Source: Taibaiella lutea (GTDB taxonomy: Bacteria > Bacteroidota > Bacteroidia > Chitinophagales > Chitinophagaceae). Taken from it: DNA of 64,000 nt. The position numbers and the translations under genes were made by a program. Below the pieces are notes generated by a model. It ran no database searches. It was not told where the DNA came from and saw only the letters and a list, made by a program, of their open reading frames with translations. The stretch is taken from the NCBI RefSeq assembly GCF_008629695.1, contig NZ_VWSH01000002.1, positions 93,410-157,409 of the forward strand, written 5' to 3'. Positions 26,801-33,902 of this stretch are shown here, one piece after another; position 1 is the stretch's first letter; each line of letters starts with the position of its first letter.

Positions 26801-26862
26801 CTGCCCTGAGATTAATCTACAGAAATTCAGGGCCCGGAAAACCGGTACCTGAACAATCATAA
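23815..26862 (+). CDS. RND efflux pump permease
   Basis: A 1015-residue proton-driven RND pump, full length for the AcrB-type fold. Two halves each have one plus five membrane helices and large periplasmic loops. The proton relay pair Asp397-Asp398 lies in GLIIDDAIVVVEQ, as in drug-type (HAE) pumps rather than CusA-type metal pumps. The second half has GLIMIVGIIGENAIFTF and ends in a helix plus a short cytoplasmic tail. The start is the GTG at 23815, because a stop and the end of the adaptor gene lie just upstream and no ATG is available. It forms a tripartite pump with the two preceding genes. Substrates are probably hydrophobic or amphipathic compounds, an inference from family only. Confidence 0.92.
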   Translation: MKNFFVSYKSPLSVVLALIIAGGMFAYSKLQTALFPEITFPKIKIIADAGLQPVDKMMVTVTKPLENAIKQIPDLQLIRSTTSKGSCEISAYIDWNANIDLSLQRIQAKIADVKNQLPPEAQITVEKMNPSILPVMGYTVESHNKSPIEMKMLADYTIKPFLSQVAGVSEVRVSGGRTKEYWLELNVQKMSTLGITPEMVSNALAQANFIKSNGYLSEYKYMYLTVTDATVKTLDDLKQVVIRNDGKRIVTAQDIAEVRVNENLEFTKINANGKDALLIAIIKQPNANLVQLSSDMELKVAALRQTLPKGVTIQPYYIQADFVNDSVRSVSDSLWIGLALAIIVAVIFLRSLKASATILITIPVTLTLTLIVLYILGYTLNIMTLGALAAAIGLIIDDAIVVVEQIHRTHEEHPEEPTTSLIQKAIKYLFPAMVGSSVSTIVIFIPFILMSGVAGAYFKVMTSTMIITLLCSFFVTWIGLPVIYLLLTGKSDKRFHAKSHEVKKQKWVSFFLMRPVISLAFVLVLIFSVVFILPRLQTGFLPEMDEGSIVLDYTSPPGTSLQETDRMLREVEKIIQKIPEVAAYSRRTGTQMGFFITEPNRGDYLIQLKKSRNRSTDEVTSDIRQRIESTQPALRVDFGQVIGDMLGDLMTSVQPVEVKIFGADRQKLQELSRQVAQVISDVKGTADVFDGIVIAGPSISIAPDYSKLAQFGITPANLQAQIQTSLEGNVAGSILEKEQLSVVRMVYPNNRKTSVKDLSNLQVFLPDGRLYPMSALAKITIKSGDAEIEREDLQSMGVVTARLDNADLGTVIKQIQQQIDEKIALPVGYHIAYGGAYAEQQQSFHELLIILLSSCLLVFGVILFLFRDVKVALTILLISVLGIAGSYIALFFTNTALNVGSYTGLIMIVGIIGENAIFTFLQFKEAMLTQSVDDAVVYAVSTRLRPKLMTAFGAIIALLPLAMGIGAGAQLHQPLAIAVIGGFIIALPLLLIVLPSALRLIYRNSGPGKPVPEQS

Positions 26863-26913
26863 TTTCAAATAAACCGGCCGTTTCATTAAATAATTCCGTC
26901 TCTGTATGTCTGA

Positions 26914-26945
26914 TAACAATACATAAGAATTAAAGAATAAGTTTG
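26914..26945 (+). promoter_or_regulatory. Regulon motif site 5 (weak), before the CPA2 antiporter
   Basis: GAAT (26927-26930) and TTTG (26942-26945) are again 11 bases apart, with the AATAAGTTTGCAG core resembling sites 2 and 3. The upstream half-site TAACAATACAT is a poor match. It starts 22 bases before the ATG at 26968. Confidence 0.4.
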
Positions 26946-26967
26946 CAGTTCTTTTTATTCAAAATGT

Positions 26968-28365
26968 ATGACCAGATTCCGTAACCTTATTTTTTATTTA
27001 TCCACTTTTATCATCTTCTCTTTACTGATATACTTTATAGTAATGAAGGGGCAGTCTCTGGAAGATGCAGGGCTTGTTAAAAATGTATCTCCTGTGATTG
27101 CCGCACCGGATTCATTGCTGAGCAACCTGAAGGTAAATGCGGTGCATCCTTTGGCTATATTGTTATTACAGATAATAGTAATTATAGGCCTTGCCAGATT
27201 TTTTGGTTTTCTCTTTAAAAAAATACATCAGCCTTCTGTTATAGGTGAAATCATTGCCGGTATTTTATTAGGGCCTTCTTTTCTCGGGCATTGGTTTCCT
27301 CAGGTAACTTCTTTTATATTTCCGTTACCGTCATTGGGGAACCTGCAATTCCTGAGTCAGATAGGGTTGATACTTTTTATGTTTGTAGTAGGCATGGAAC
27401 TTCAACCCGGGGGCTTAAAGAACAAAATGAAAGATGCCATCGTAATAAGCCATGCCAGCATTATCTTTCCCTTTGCTTCAGGTATCCTGCTGGCATTGTT
27501 TATTTATAAAGAATTTGCACCTGCAGATACCAGGTTCTTCCCGTTTGCACTTTTTATCGGCATTGCTATGAGCATCACGGCATTTCCCGTACTGGCAAGA
27601 ATTATACAGGAACGCGGACTGTCTCAGACAAAACTGGGCAACATTGCCATAACCTGCGCTGCTGCTGATGATATAACTGCCTGGTGCATTCTGGCTGCAG
27701 TTATTGCCATTGTAAAAGCAGGTTCAGTTGTGAATGCGGTTTATGTCCTCTTGCTGACTATAGCTTATATGTTGCTGATGCTGAAAGTTGTTCGGCCTTT
27801 TTTAAATAAATTGGTGAAAAGATACAGTGATAAATCAATACTGAACAGGCAGATAATAGCAGTATTTTTCATAACACTGATTGTATCTGCTTATTTAACG
27901 GAGGCAATTGGCATTCATGCCCTTTTCGGCGCGTTTATGGCCGGTGTAATTATGCCTGAAAAAGAAAACATCCGGAAAGTTCTTATTGATAAGGTAGAGG
28001 ATGTAGCACTGGTGTTACTTTTGCCCCTTTTCTTTGTATTTACAGGATTGAGAACAGAAATAGGTCTATTGAATACACCCCATTTATGGGTGATTTGTGC
28101 GCTTGTAATTGCATTGGCGGTGGCAGGTAAGTTTGGAGGAAGTGCTGTTGCAGCACGATTTACAGGCCAGAGCTGGAAAGAGAGCCTATCTATTGGTGCA
28201 TTGATGAACACAAGGGGACTAATGGAACTGGTTGTGCTTAATATCGGTTATGACTTGGGCATTTTACCTCCGCAGATATTTACCATTATGGTGATAATGG
28301 CGCTGGCAACGACATTGATGACCGGACCGGCTTTGAATATCATCAACCGGTTATTTACTAAATAA
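26968..28365 (+). CDS. CPA2-family cation:proton antiporter
   Basis: A 465-residue membrane protein of the KefB/CPA2 antiporter type. An N-terminal helix and a short extracytoplasmic stretch (about 30-60) precede 12-13 membrane helices. FKKIHQPSVIGEIIAGILLGPS is the typical first-core-helix pattern (about residue 90). AADDITAWCILA (about 230) supplies the two transport aspartates. MNTRGLMELVVLNIGYDLGI (about 412) is the conserved late motif. There is no RCK/TrkA domain, so it is not a KefC-type potassium channel. The likely role is Na+ or K+ exchange for H+ and pH or ion balance. It stands behind a weak copy of the regulator motif and is separate from the RND operon. Confidence 0.9.
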   Translation: MTRFRNLIFYLSTFIIFSLLIYFIVMKGQSLEDAGLVKNVSPVIAAPDSLLSNLKVNAVHPLAILLLQIIVIIGLARFFGFLFKKIHQPSVIGEIIAGILLGPSFLGHWFPQVTSFIFPLPSLGNLQFLSQIGLILFMFVVGMELQPGGLKNKMKDAIVISHASIIFPFASGILLALFIYKEFAPADTRFFPFALFIGIAMSITAFPVLARIIQERGLSQTKLGNIAITCAAADDITAWCILAAVIAIVKAGSVVNAVYVLLLTIAYMLLMLKVVRPFLNKLVKRYSDKSILNRQIIAVFFITLIVSAYLTEAIGIHALFGAFMAGVIMPEKENIRKVLIDKVEDVALVLLLPLFFVFTGLRTEIGLLNTPHLWVICALVIALAVAGKFGGSAVAARFTGQSWKESLSIGALMNTRGLMELVVLNIGYDLGILPPQIFTIMVIMALATTLMTGPALNIINRLFTK

Positions 28366-28557
28366 AAACAAGCACCTGCTCGTTGGTTATCTTTATCCGG
28401 CTATCATAGATGCTGCAGGTTTAGTTTTCAGATAGTATGAGTATTTGTCTTGCTACAGTGTAAAATTGATCCCGGTTCCAAATCAGGTATTTATACGGAG
28501 CAGCATACAGATGTTTCGCTTTATTTTTGATCTGAATCAAACCAATATCAAAATTCA

Positions 28558-29541
28558 ATGGCCATTATCAATTTCTTCGCCAATCCCGGCAGTTATACGC
28601 CGGGATATTATCCTACTGTGTTAGACGCAGCAACTGCAATAGCTGCACCATTCCTTGTACAGCAGCAAAATCAGGTAATTCCCGGTGCGACTATATCAGG
28701 CAAACAAGTTTCTTATAACGGGAATGTTTTTACCGTAAGCACCAATTACATCAACCCCGGTAACGGATATTATATCCCTACACCGGAAGCCTTTTCCGAT
28801 GTATGGCCTACAGAGCGTTTCCCTAATGCCGCTTATGACGGAGTAGCAGCCGTTTTTAATGCCACTATAGATTGCGTAGGCTTTGGATCCAGAGTGCTGA
28901 TTGCTACTGGAGGTGATGATCCTTCACAAAACGCTTTTTGTCTTTTTCAGAGTCAGGTGAATGCCGATGCTGCGCATTTTTCTGCTCCCGGTTGGGTGCC
29001 TTCGGCATTTGAGTTTGCAGTAGCATTGCCGGTGCTTCGTCCGGGTCGCTGGAGCTATGTCTGTGGTAGCGTATATGCTCCGGGCATACAGCAACAGGAA
29101 TCAGGTAAAAATTATACCGGCATTGCTAAAGGCGGTTTCTCCAATGCTCAGGCAGGTGACATTATATGCCTTGCTTATGAGGACGGGGAATCCAATGGTC
29201 ACTTTATGGTGCTTACCGGGGCGCCGCAAAAAGTATCTATGACTGAGTTTAATAACTTACCGGGTTATGTCAGCAATGCTTATTGTATCTCCGTTTACGA
29301 CAGCACTGCATCCGGCGGTTCTTTACATTTCAACGATTCCCGCGCTAATGATAATGATACCGATTCAGGTGTAGGCTATGGCCAGCTTTATATGTTTACC
29401 AATAGTAATGACGAACCGGTAGGATTTATTTTCGGTCCCTGGAACGGCGGCATGGAAGCACCGCATTTTCTGTATAATCCTGATGTAGCACAAACGTCTA
29501 CACTGGAAGTGGTTGCGATATCGCTCGGACGCTTTCAATAA
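28558..29541 (+). CDS. Leaderless protein with papain/NlpC-like catalytic pattern
   Basis: A 327-residue protein with no signal peptide and no membrane helices. Three residues stand in the order and spacing of a papain-fold (NlpC/P60 or CHAP-like) triad: Cys106 in TIDCVGFGS, His215 in SNGHFMVLTG, and Asp248 in SVYDST. GDIICLAYEDG just before the His resembles the strand leading to the active-site His in such enzymes. The family itself is not one I recognise. The gene is monocistronic and faces a perfect terminator shared with the convergent propeller gene. Hydrolase activity on peptide or amide bonds is an inference. Whether it acts in the cell or is exported by a leaderless route is unknown. 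Confidence 0.6.
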   Translation: MAIINFFANPGSYTPGYYPTVLDAATAIAAPFLVQQQNQVIPGATISGKQVSYNGNVFTVSTNYINPGNGYYIPTPEAFSDVWPTERFPNAAYDGVAAVFNATIDCVGFGSRVLIATGGDDPSQNAFCLFQSQVNADAAHFSAPGWVPSAFEFAVALPVLRPGRWSYVCGSVYAPGIQQQESGKNYTGIAKGGFSNAQAGDIICLAYEDGESNGHFMVLTGAPQKVSMTEFNNLPGYVSNAYCISVYDSTASGGSLHFNDSRANDNDTDSGVGYGQLYMFTNSNDEPVGFIFGPWNGGMEAPHFLYNPDVAQTSTLEVVAISLGRFQ

Positions 29542-29612
29542 CATTATTATTCCCGCTAAAGCAAAAATATTTTTGTCTCCGCGCCGCCTCTCATTGAGAA
29601 CACCACAGAATC

Positions 29613-29646
29613 AAAAGAGGCCATATCATACGATATGGCCTCTTTT
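29613..29646. terminator. Perfect bidirectional terminator
   Basis: 15-bp perfect arms, 29613-29627 and 29632-29646, around a 4-nt loop, with A-run before and T-run after. It serves the plus-strand gene ending at 29541 and the minus-strand gene ending at 29670. Confidence 0.9.
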
Positions 29647-29669
29647 ATTATCGGTCAGTAGTTATTATT

Positions 29670-31181
29670 TTATTGAAAGTATTTATCCAGAGCACCTTTC
29701 AAGCTTAGTTCCCAATCCTCAGAAAGAAACATGAATGTTTTTTTCACTGTAGTATCTTTATTTGTATCATAAAGATAGAACCATAAAGAGTTTAATGCGT
29801 TACTATTAAATTTCATTTTTAGTGTTTGTCCGTCATATGCAAAACCAAGAAAATTCTGCATAAATTTAATTAAATCAATTCCTTCAGGTTTGATTAAATT
29901 GCAAAGTTGACCATGTAAACTGCCGCTTTTATTTGGTGCCTGGAAATAAATCGGATCGGCTGACTTACCATTAATCATAGCCTGTCCCTGGTATCCGTCA
30001 TTAGGATATTCTTTATTGTACATTTCTTCTGTATTTCTGTTGCCGGGAAAAATAAAAATAGTACCGGGTTGTAATGCAGGATCGGTTGCCGTTTCGCAAG
30101 CCTGCCAATTAACAATTCCGGTCAAGCCCCAGCCATTTTCGACTTTAGATGGGTAATGTTCCCAATTATAATCTGCATCAGGCGACGTGTGGAAGAAATC
30201 TTCTTGAAATGGATCAGGAAGCTGGCTCTTGGCTTTTATTACTATACCACTCTCTTCCAGTTTCCTTCTTATTTCATTTCGTAAAGTAGATTTGGCTGCA
30301 GGTAGTGTTATGGTAGCGTAATCAGAAATATAAGCCCATGTTGCCCAGGTACTGCCATCTTCTGAGGACGTAATACAAAGACGGGCTGTATTCATTTCCT
30401 GATATACAATTTCTAAAGTACCATTGTAAACAGCAATCGAAGCAGCACATCCCCCCATATTAGGTACAATAGGCGCTGTGCTGTGCTGCCAGTTGATACC
30501 ATTGCCATAAGAGGCTACATATAATTGCCCTACAACTTTCTGATTCCACGGCTGATAAGCTACATATAACTTTCCTTCAAATGAAGTGATGGATGGATTA
30601 CATGCCTGCATACCACTAAAAAGAGGAGATGGCGTTGTCCAGTTCAAACAATCTTCCGTAGTAGTAATAACGAGTTGCAGGCTGTCCGGGGTCTGGTAAA
30701 CAAGATAGAGTACTCCGTCCATAACAGTAACGGAAGGATTGGTCTTGGTTATATAATTACTGATGTATGCCGGTGCAGACCATTCAATGCCATCGTTTGA
30801 ATAGATGATACAAAGACGTCCGGTATTTATTTCCTGATAGATATTATATAATGCATCCCTGAATTCTGTCATAGTGCTGGCGAAACCACCGATATTAGTA
30901 GCAACCGGGTTACTGTTAGTTGTCCATGTGGTTCCATCTTCAGAGGCTGCAACGTAAAGCTGCCCTACAACTTTACCACTCCAGGGCTGATATGCAACAT
31001 AGAAGATTCCTTCGTAAGTGGCTATTGCCGGGTTACATGCCTGCAGTCCACTAATAAGAGGAGCTTCGGCTGACCATTCTTCTTCGTCATTGTTATACGA
31101 AGAAACCATAAGCTGATTACTGCCATCTGTTGTTTGAAATACGACCAGAAGATCAGTCGAGTCAATAATTGAAGTGCTCAT
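29670..31181 (-). CDS. Six-blade propeller protein with unknown C-terminal domain, leaderless
   Basis: A 503-residue protein without a signal peptide. Residues about 9-300 are six blades of about 47 residues, arranged as two nearly parallel three-blade units. The sequences LQACNPAIATYEG, FYVAYQPWSGKVVGQLYVA and YQEINTGRLCI recur as MQACNPSITSFEG, LYVAYQPWNQKVVGQLYVA and YQEMNTARLCI. The S-x-DG-x-W turns resemble Asp-box/sialidase-type blades and lectin propellers. Residues about 310-503 are a separate alpha/beta domain I do not recognise (FFHTSPDADYNWEHYPSK, later YQGQAMINGKSADPIYFQAP). The leader AAAAAAATAATTATG is typical of well-expressed Bacteroidota genes. Function unknown; sugar binding is possible. 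Confidence 0.65.
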   Translation of the reverse strand: MSTSIIDSTDLLVVFQTTDGSNQLMVSSYNNDEEEWSAEAPLISGLQACNPAIATYEGIFYVAYQPWSGKVVGQLYVAASEDGTTWTTNSNPVATNIGGFASTMTEFRDALYNIYQEINTGRLCIIYSNDGIEWSAPAYISNYITKTNPSVTVMDGVLYLVYQTPDSLQLVITTTEDCLNWTTPSPLFSGMQACNPSITSFEGKLYVAYQPWNQKVVGQLYVASYGNGINWQHSTAPIVPNMGGCAASIAVYNGTLEIVYQEMNTARLCITSSEDGSTWATWAYISDYATITLPAAKSTLRNEIRRKLEESGIVIKAKSQLPDPFQEDFFHTSPDADYNWEHYPSKVENGWGLTGIVNWQACETATDPALQPGTIFIFPGNRNTEEMYNKEYPNDGYQGQAMINGKSADPIYFQAPNKSGSLHGQLCNLIKPEGIDLIKFMQNFLGFAYDGQTLKMKFNSNALNSLWFYLYDTNKDTTVKKTFMFLSEDWELSLKGALDKYFQ

Positions 31182-31624
31182 AATTATTTTTTTATTTATC
31201 TCTACTCATAAGGCTTTTCGAGTTGCTGCCGCCACGTTTAAATCCCTTTATGGCCAGGTTTTAATTGTTAAATCAATCATTCAAATAATAGAGTAAAGTG
31301 AATGTATTATCATGTGTTATCGTAGCGCAGAAAGACCCGTTTCGAAAAACGGGTCTTTCTGCTTAGTCTTTCTGCGCCTTCCTCAAAAAGTCATCAACGT
31401 GAAAATCGTTGCTATTATTAGTATTTCGTGTAAGCGGCAATTGAAATGTTTATACATTTTATTCACAAAGCATATCCAACCTTTTATATAAACGGTTGTT
31501 GTAAAATGCAATACTGCTCCGTACAATGAATTACACGGCCTTTGCGCTCCCGTGGATTTGTTACAAAGAACAGTTAACATTTATATTTTAAACACCCTTA
31601 AACATTTAAACAACAAAAACAATT
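31182..31624. other. Divergent intergenic region
   Basis: It separates the minus-strand propeller gene from the plus-strand OmpA gene. It is AT-rich and contains the double hairpin at 31325-31377 described separately. No gene was found; a short minus-strand frame at 31383-31580 has no family features. Confidence 0.5.
31325..31377. promoter_or_regulatory. Two overlapping, mutually exclusive hairpins
   Basis: A perfect 16-bp stem pairs 31327-31342 with 31347-31362 (4-nt loop). The left arm can instead pair with a second copy of its right arm: 31325-31336 with 31366-31377 (12 bp). The hairpin lies between divergent starts, where a terminator serves neither neighbour. It may stop a transcript of unknown origin or be an attenuator or antisense element. 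Confidence 0.55.
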
Positions 31625-32263
31625 ATGGCACATTTAGAAGTAACACCCAAGAAAAGCAGTCCTGTATGGCTATGGATTTTGCTCGCTCTGGTTGCATTGG
31701 CAATCATCTATTTTTTGGTTATGAGATCAGATAATAAAACAGAGCCTGTTGCCACTACCGATACGACCACTGCAGCTCCGCCTGCAAATAAAGAGGTTTT
31801 GGCAGCAACAGAACCCGATTGGGATAGAGTAGATTTCAATTCTGCAAATTCAACTGATCCTGATATTACGGATAAGGATATCACAGTAAGCGGCAATGAT
31901 GATTACACTATTTATTCCCTTGGCGAAAACATTCTTTTTGCAACTGATCAGAGTGCCGTTCAAGGTAATGCCGAAGCTAAACTTAAACAGATTTCAGCAT
32001 CTTTGGATAAGAAATATAAAGGCGCTTACATAGGTGTGTATGGTAATACGGATGCCGTGGGAACAGCGGCCGATAATAAACAACTTGGGGCGGAACGCGC
32101 TGCTGCTGTAAAGGATTGGCTTGTAAATTCCGGTGGGGTAGAGAACAGTAAAGTTTCTGTACATTCCTTAGGTGAAAAAGAGCCGGTAGCTACCAATGCG
32201 ACTGCAAGCGGAAGACAACAGAACCGCAATGTAAAAATCGTTGCTTTCAGAATTAAACAATAA
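31625..32263 (+). CDS. OmpA-family protein with N-terminal membrane anchor
   Basis: A 212-residue protein. A single membrane helix (about 15-35, VWLWILLALVALAIIYFLVM) follows a short cytoplasmic N-terminus. A Thr/Ala-rich linker comes next. An OmpA C-terminal peptidoglycan-binding domain occupies about residues 95-212 (ILFATDQSAVQGNAEAKL, then VYGNTDAVGTAADNKQLGAERA and GRQQNRNVKI). This is an uncleaved anchor rather than an outer-membrane barrel, so it tethers the inner membrane to the cell wall. The PRC-barrel gene follows after 29 bases; the pair are co-transcribed and often stress-related in Bacteroidota. Confidence 0.87.
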   Translation: MAHLEVTPKKSSPVWLWILLALVALAIIYFLVMRSDNKTEPVATTDTTTAAPPANKEVLAATEPDWDRVDFNSANSTDPDITDKDITVSGNDDYTIYSLGENILFATDQSAVQGNAEAKLKQISASLDKKYKGAYIGVYGNTDAVGTAADNKQLGAERAAAVKDWLVNSGGVENSKVSVHSLGEKEPVATNATASGRQQNRNVKIVAFRIKQ

Positions 32264-32292
32264 TTATTAGCATAACCTAAAAAAAATACATC

Positions 32293-32886
32293 ATGTCAGT
32301 AGAAAATAGATACGACCACCTTGTTGAATTAGGTGGCAGTGATTACAAGATTGTGGACGGCGAACCCAATATAAAAGGATGGACCGTAAAAACGAATACA
32401 GGCAGGAAAATAGGCACTGTAGATGAATTACTTTTTGAACCGGCAACCCGTAAGGTGCGTTATCTGGTCGTAGATCTGGATGACAATAAAATGGGCGTTA
32501 CCGAAGACAAAAAAGTACTGATACCGATTGGCCTGGTAAATTTATACGACGACGGAGAAAAGCAGGCTGACATTAATGATGCCAGAGATCCGAATGCGGA
32601 TAGTGTGGTTATCGCTAATGATCCTGATATGAATGCTGCCGGATATAATCCTTACAACGACGGCGAAGTAGTGACGGTGCCTGCAACGGCAGAACAGCTT
32701 AACTGGTTACCTGCTTATGAAAAAAGCAATGTAACTCCGGCATCGGAAACTCATATAAGACGTGTATTTGAAGGAACGGGCGGAGAAGTGTTAAATATAT
32801 CTGATCCTGCTTACAACAAGGATGATTTCTATATACATGTACACTTCAATGATGGCCGGTTCAATAACAGGAATAAGCCACTATAA
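32293..32886 (+). CDS. PRC-barrel domain protein
   Basis: A 197-residue soluble protein. The PRC-barrel domain is at about residues 12-85: YKIVDGEPNIKGWTV, then GRKIGTVDELLFEP and VRYLVVDLDDNKMG. It ends before a flexible acidic middle. A second conserved segment near the C-terminus (ETHIRRVFEGTGGEV) is also found in stress-related PRC proteins of Bacteroidota. It follows the OmpA-type gene in one transcript and is closed by a hairpin at 32906. A general stress or envelope adaptation role is plausible; the binding partner is unknown. Confidence 0.85.
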   Translation: MSVENRYDHLVELGGSDYKIVDGEPNIKGWTVKTNTGRKIGTVDELLFEPATRKVRYLVVDLDDNKMGVTEDKKVLIPIGLVNLYDDGEKQADINDARDPNADSVVIANDPDMNAAGYNPYNDGEVVTVPATAEQLNWLPAYEKSNVTPASETHIRRVFEGTGGEVLNISDPAYNKDDFYIHVHFNDGRFNNRNKPL

Positions 32887-32905
32887 ATAAATAAACAGTA
32901 TAAAT

Positions 32906-32939
32906 AACATGCGACGGTCAGCAATGACTGTCGCATGTT
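32906..32939 (+). terminator. Terminator after the PRC-barrel gene
   Basis: A 15-bp stem, 32906-32920 with 32925-32939, has one G-T pair, a GCAA tetraloop and a T-rich tail. It starts 19 bases after the stop codon. Confidence 0.85.
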
Positions 32940-33132
32940 TATATTTGTTATCTCCGACCTTTTAAAATACGTTCTTCTGTGTAAGATGCTTCATTGCGAT
33001 CGCTGATTCCATCCTGTAAGTTCATCCGAACATTTGTCTGTTTCTATAAATTTTAATGGACCTTTTTAATACCTTTAAGAACTATTCCCATCGGAGCTAT
33101 AGAAAATAAACCATCAACAAATTAATCGGAAG

Positions 33133-33891
33133 ATGAATGCTGCATGTGTCGTTGCGGTGCTTGATACGGGTATCAATACGGATAATATAACAGGGGGGAA
33201 CTATCTTCCGGAAATATCCTTTAATCCTGAAACAGATATACCTGTTACATTAAAAGCACATGGTACGGATGTTTGCAATACCATATTGAAAATAGCCCCG
33301 GAGGCAATTTTATTACCGGTTCAGATAACCAATGAATTCGGGCAACTGAATACTCCTTTGCTTGAAGCCGCTTTGGATTGGATATTACAGAAGCATCAGC
33401 AGATGAACATTAAAGTTGTCTGTGCTGCCTTTGCGGATTATACACATCATTTAACTGATAAAGATTTTGCAGATAGTAAGGTGCGGCACCAGATTATCTT
33501 ATTAAAAGAGCAAGGTGTAATAGTGGTTGCTGCAGCGGGAAACCACCAGTTGTCTTTTAATGATAAGGCGATTCAGGGCATGGCATGGCCTGCTATTATA
33601 AGGGAAGTCGTCAGTGTGGGCGCACTTAACCGCGAAGGGCAAATAGCAACTTACAGCCAACGGCTGAATAAAGGCATGAAAACGGATTGCGCTACTACGG
33701 TTTTTACAATGCCTGATGCGCCGGGAGATACGAGCGGAGCAACAGCCGTAATGGCGGGTGTGATAGCTAAGTTATATACACAGCATCCGGGTTTAACAAC
33801 AACACAACTTACAGCACAATTAAAATCGGACATGCAGATTGCAAAGGACGAGGAAGAAAACTTATGGCCCGTATTTTTTTACAGGCCATAA
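33133..33891 (+). CDS. Compact leaderless subtilase (S8 family)
   Basis: A 252-residue serine protease with the full S8 set: Asp11 in AVLDTGIN, His43 in KAHGTDV, the oxyanion Asn137 in AAAGNHQ, and Ser201 in GDTSGATAVMAG. It is only slightly shorter than a subtilisin catalytic domain and has neither signal peptide nor propeptide. The protein is therefore either active in the cytoplasm or released by a non-classical route. It is convergent with the 1188-residue gene, whose stop codon is only 11 bases away. Short pro-less subtilases sometimes mature a neighbouring effector, but no evidence beyond position supports that here. Confidence 0.88.
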   Translation: MNAACVVAVLDTGINTDNITGGNYLPEISFNPETDIPVTLKAHGTDVCNTILKIAPEAILLPVQITNEFGQLNTPLLEAALDWILQKHQQMNIKVVCAAFADYTHHLTDKDFADSKVRHQIILLKEQGVIVVAAAGNHQLSFNDKAIQGMAWPAIIREVVSVGALNREGQIATYSQRLNKGMKTDCATTVFTMPDAPGDTSGATAVMAGVIAKLYTQHPGLTTTQLTAQLKSDMQIAKDEEENLWPVFFYRP

Positions 33892-33902
33892 GTTGCAGTT
33901 GT

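Noticed and set aside
23815-26862. CusA-type heavy-metal pump
   Set aside because: The Asp397-Asp398 pair in the fourth helix region is the drug-type pattern, and no metal-binding adaptor or copper genes are nearby.
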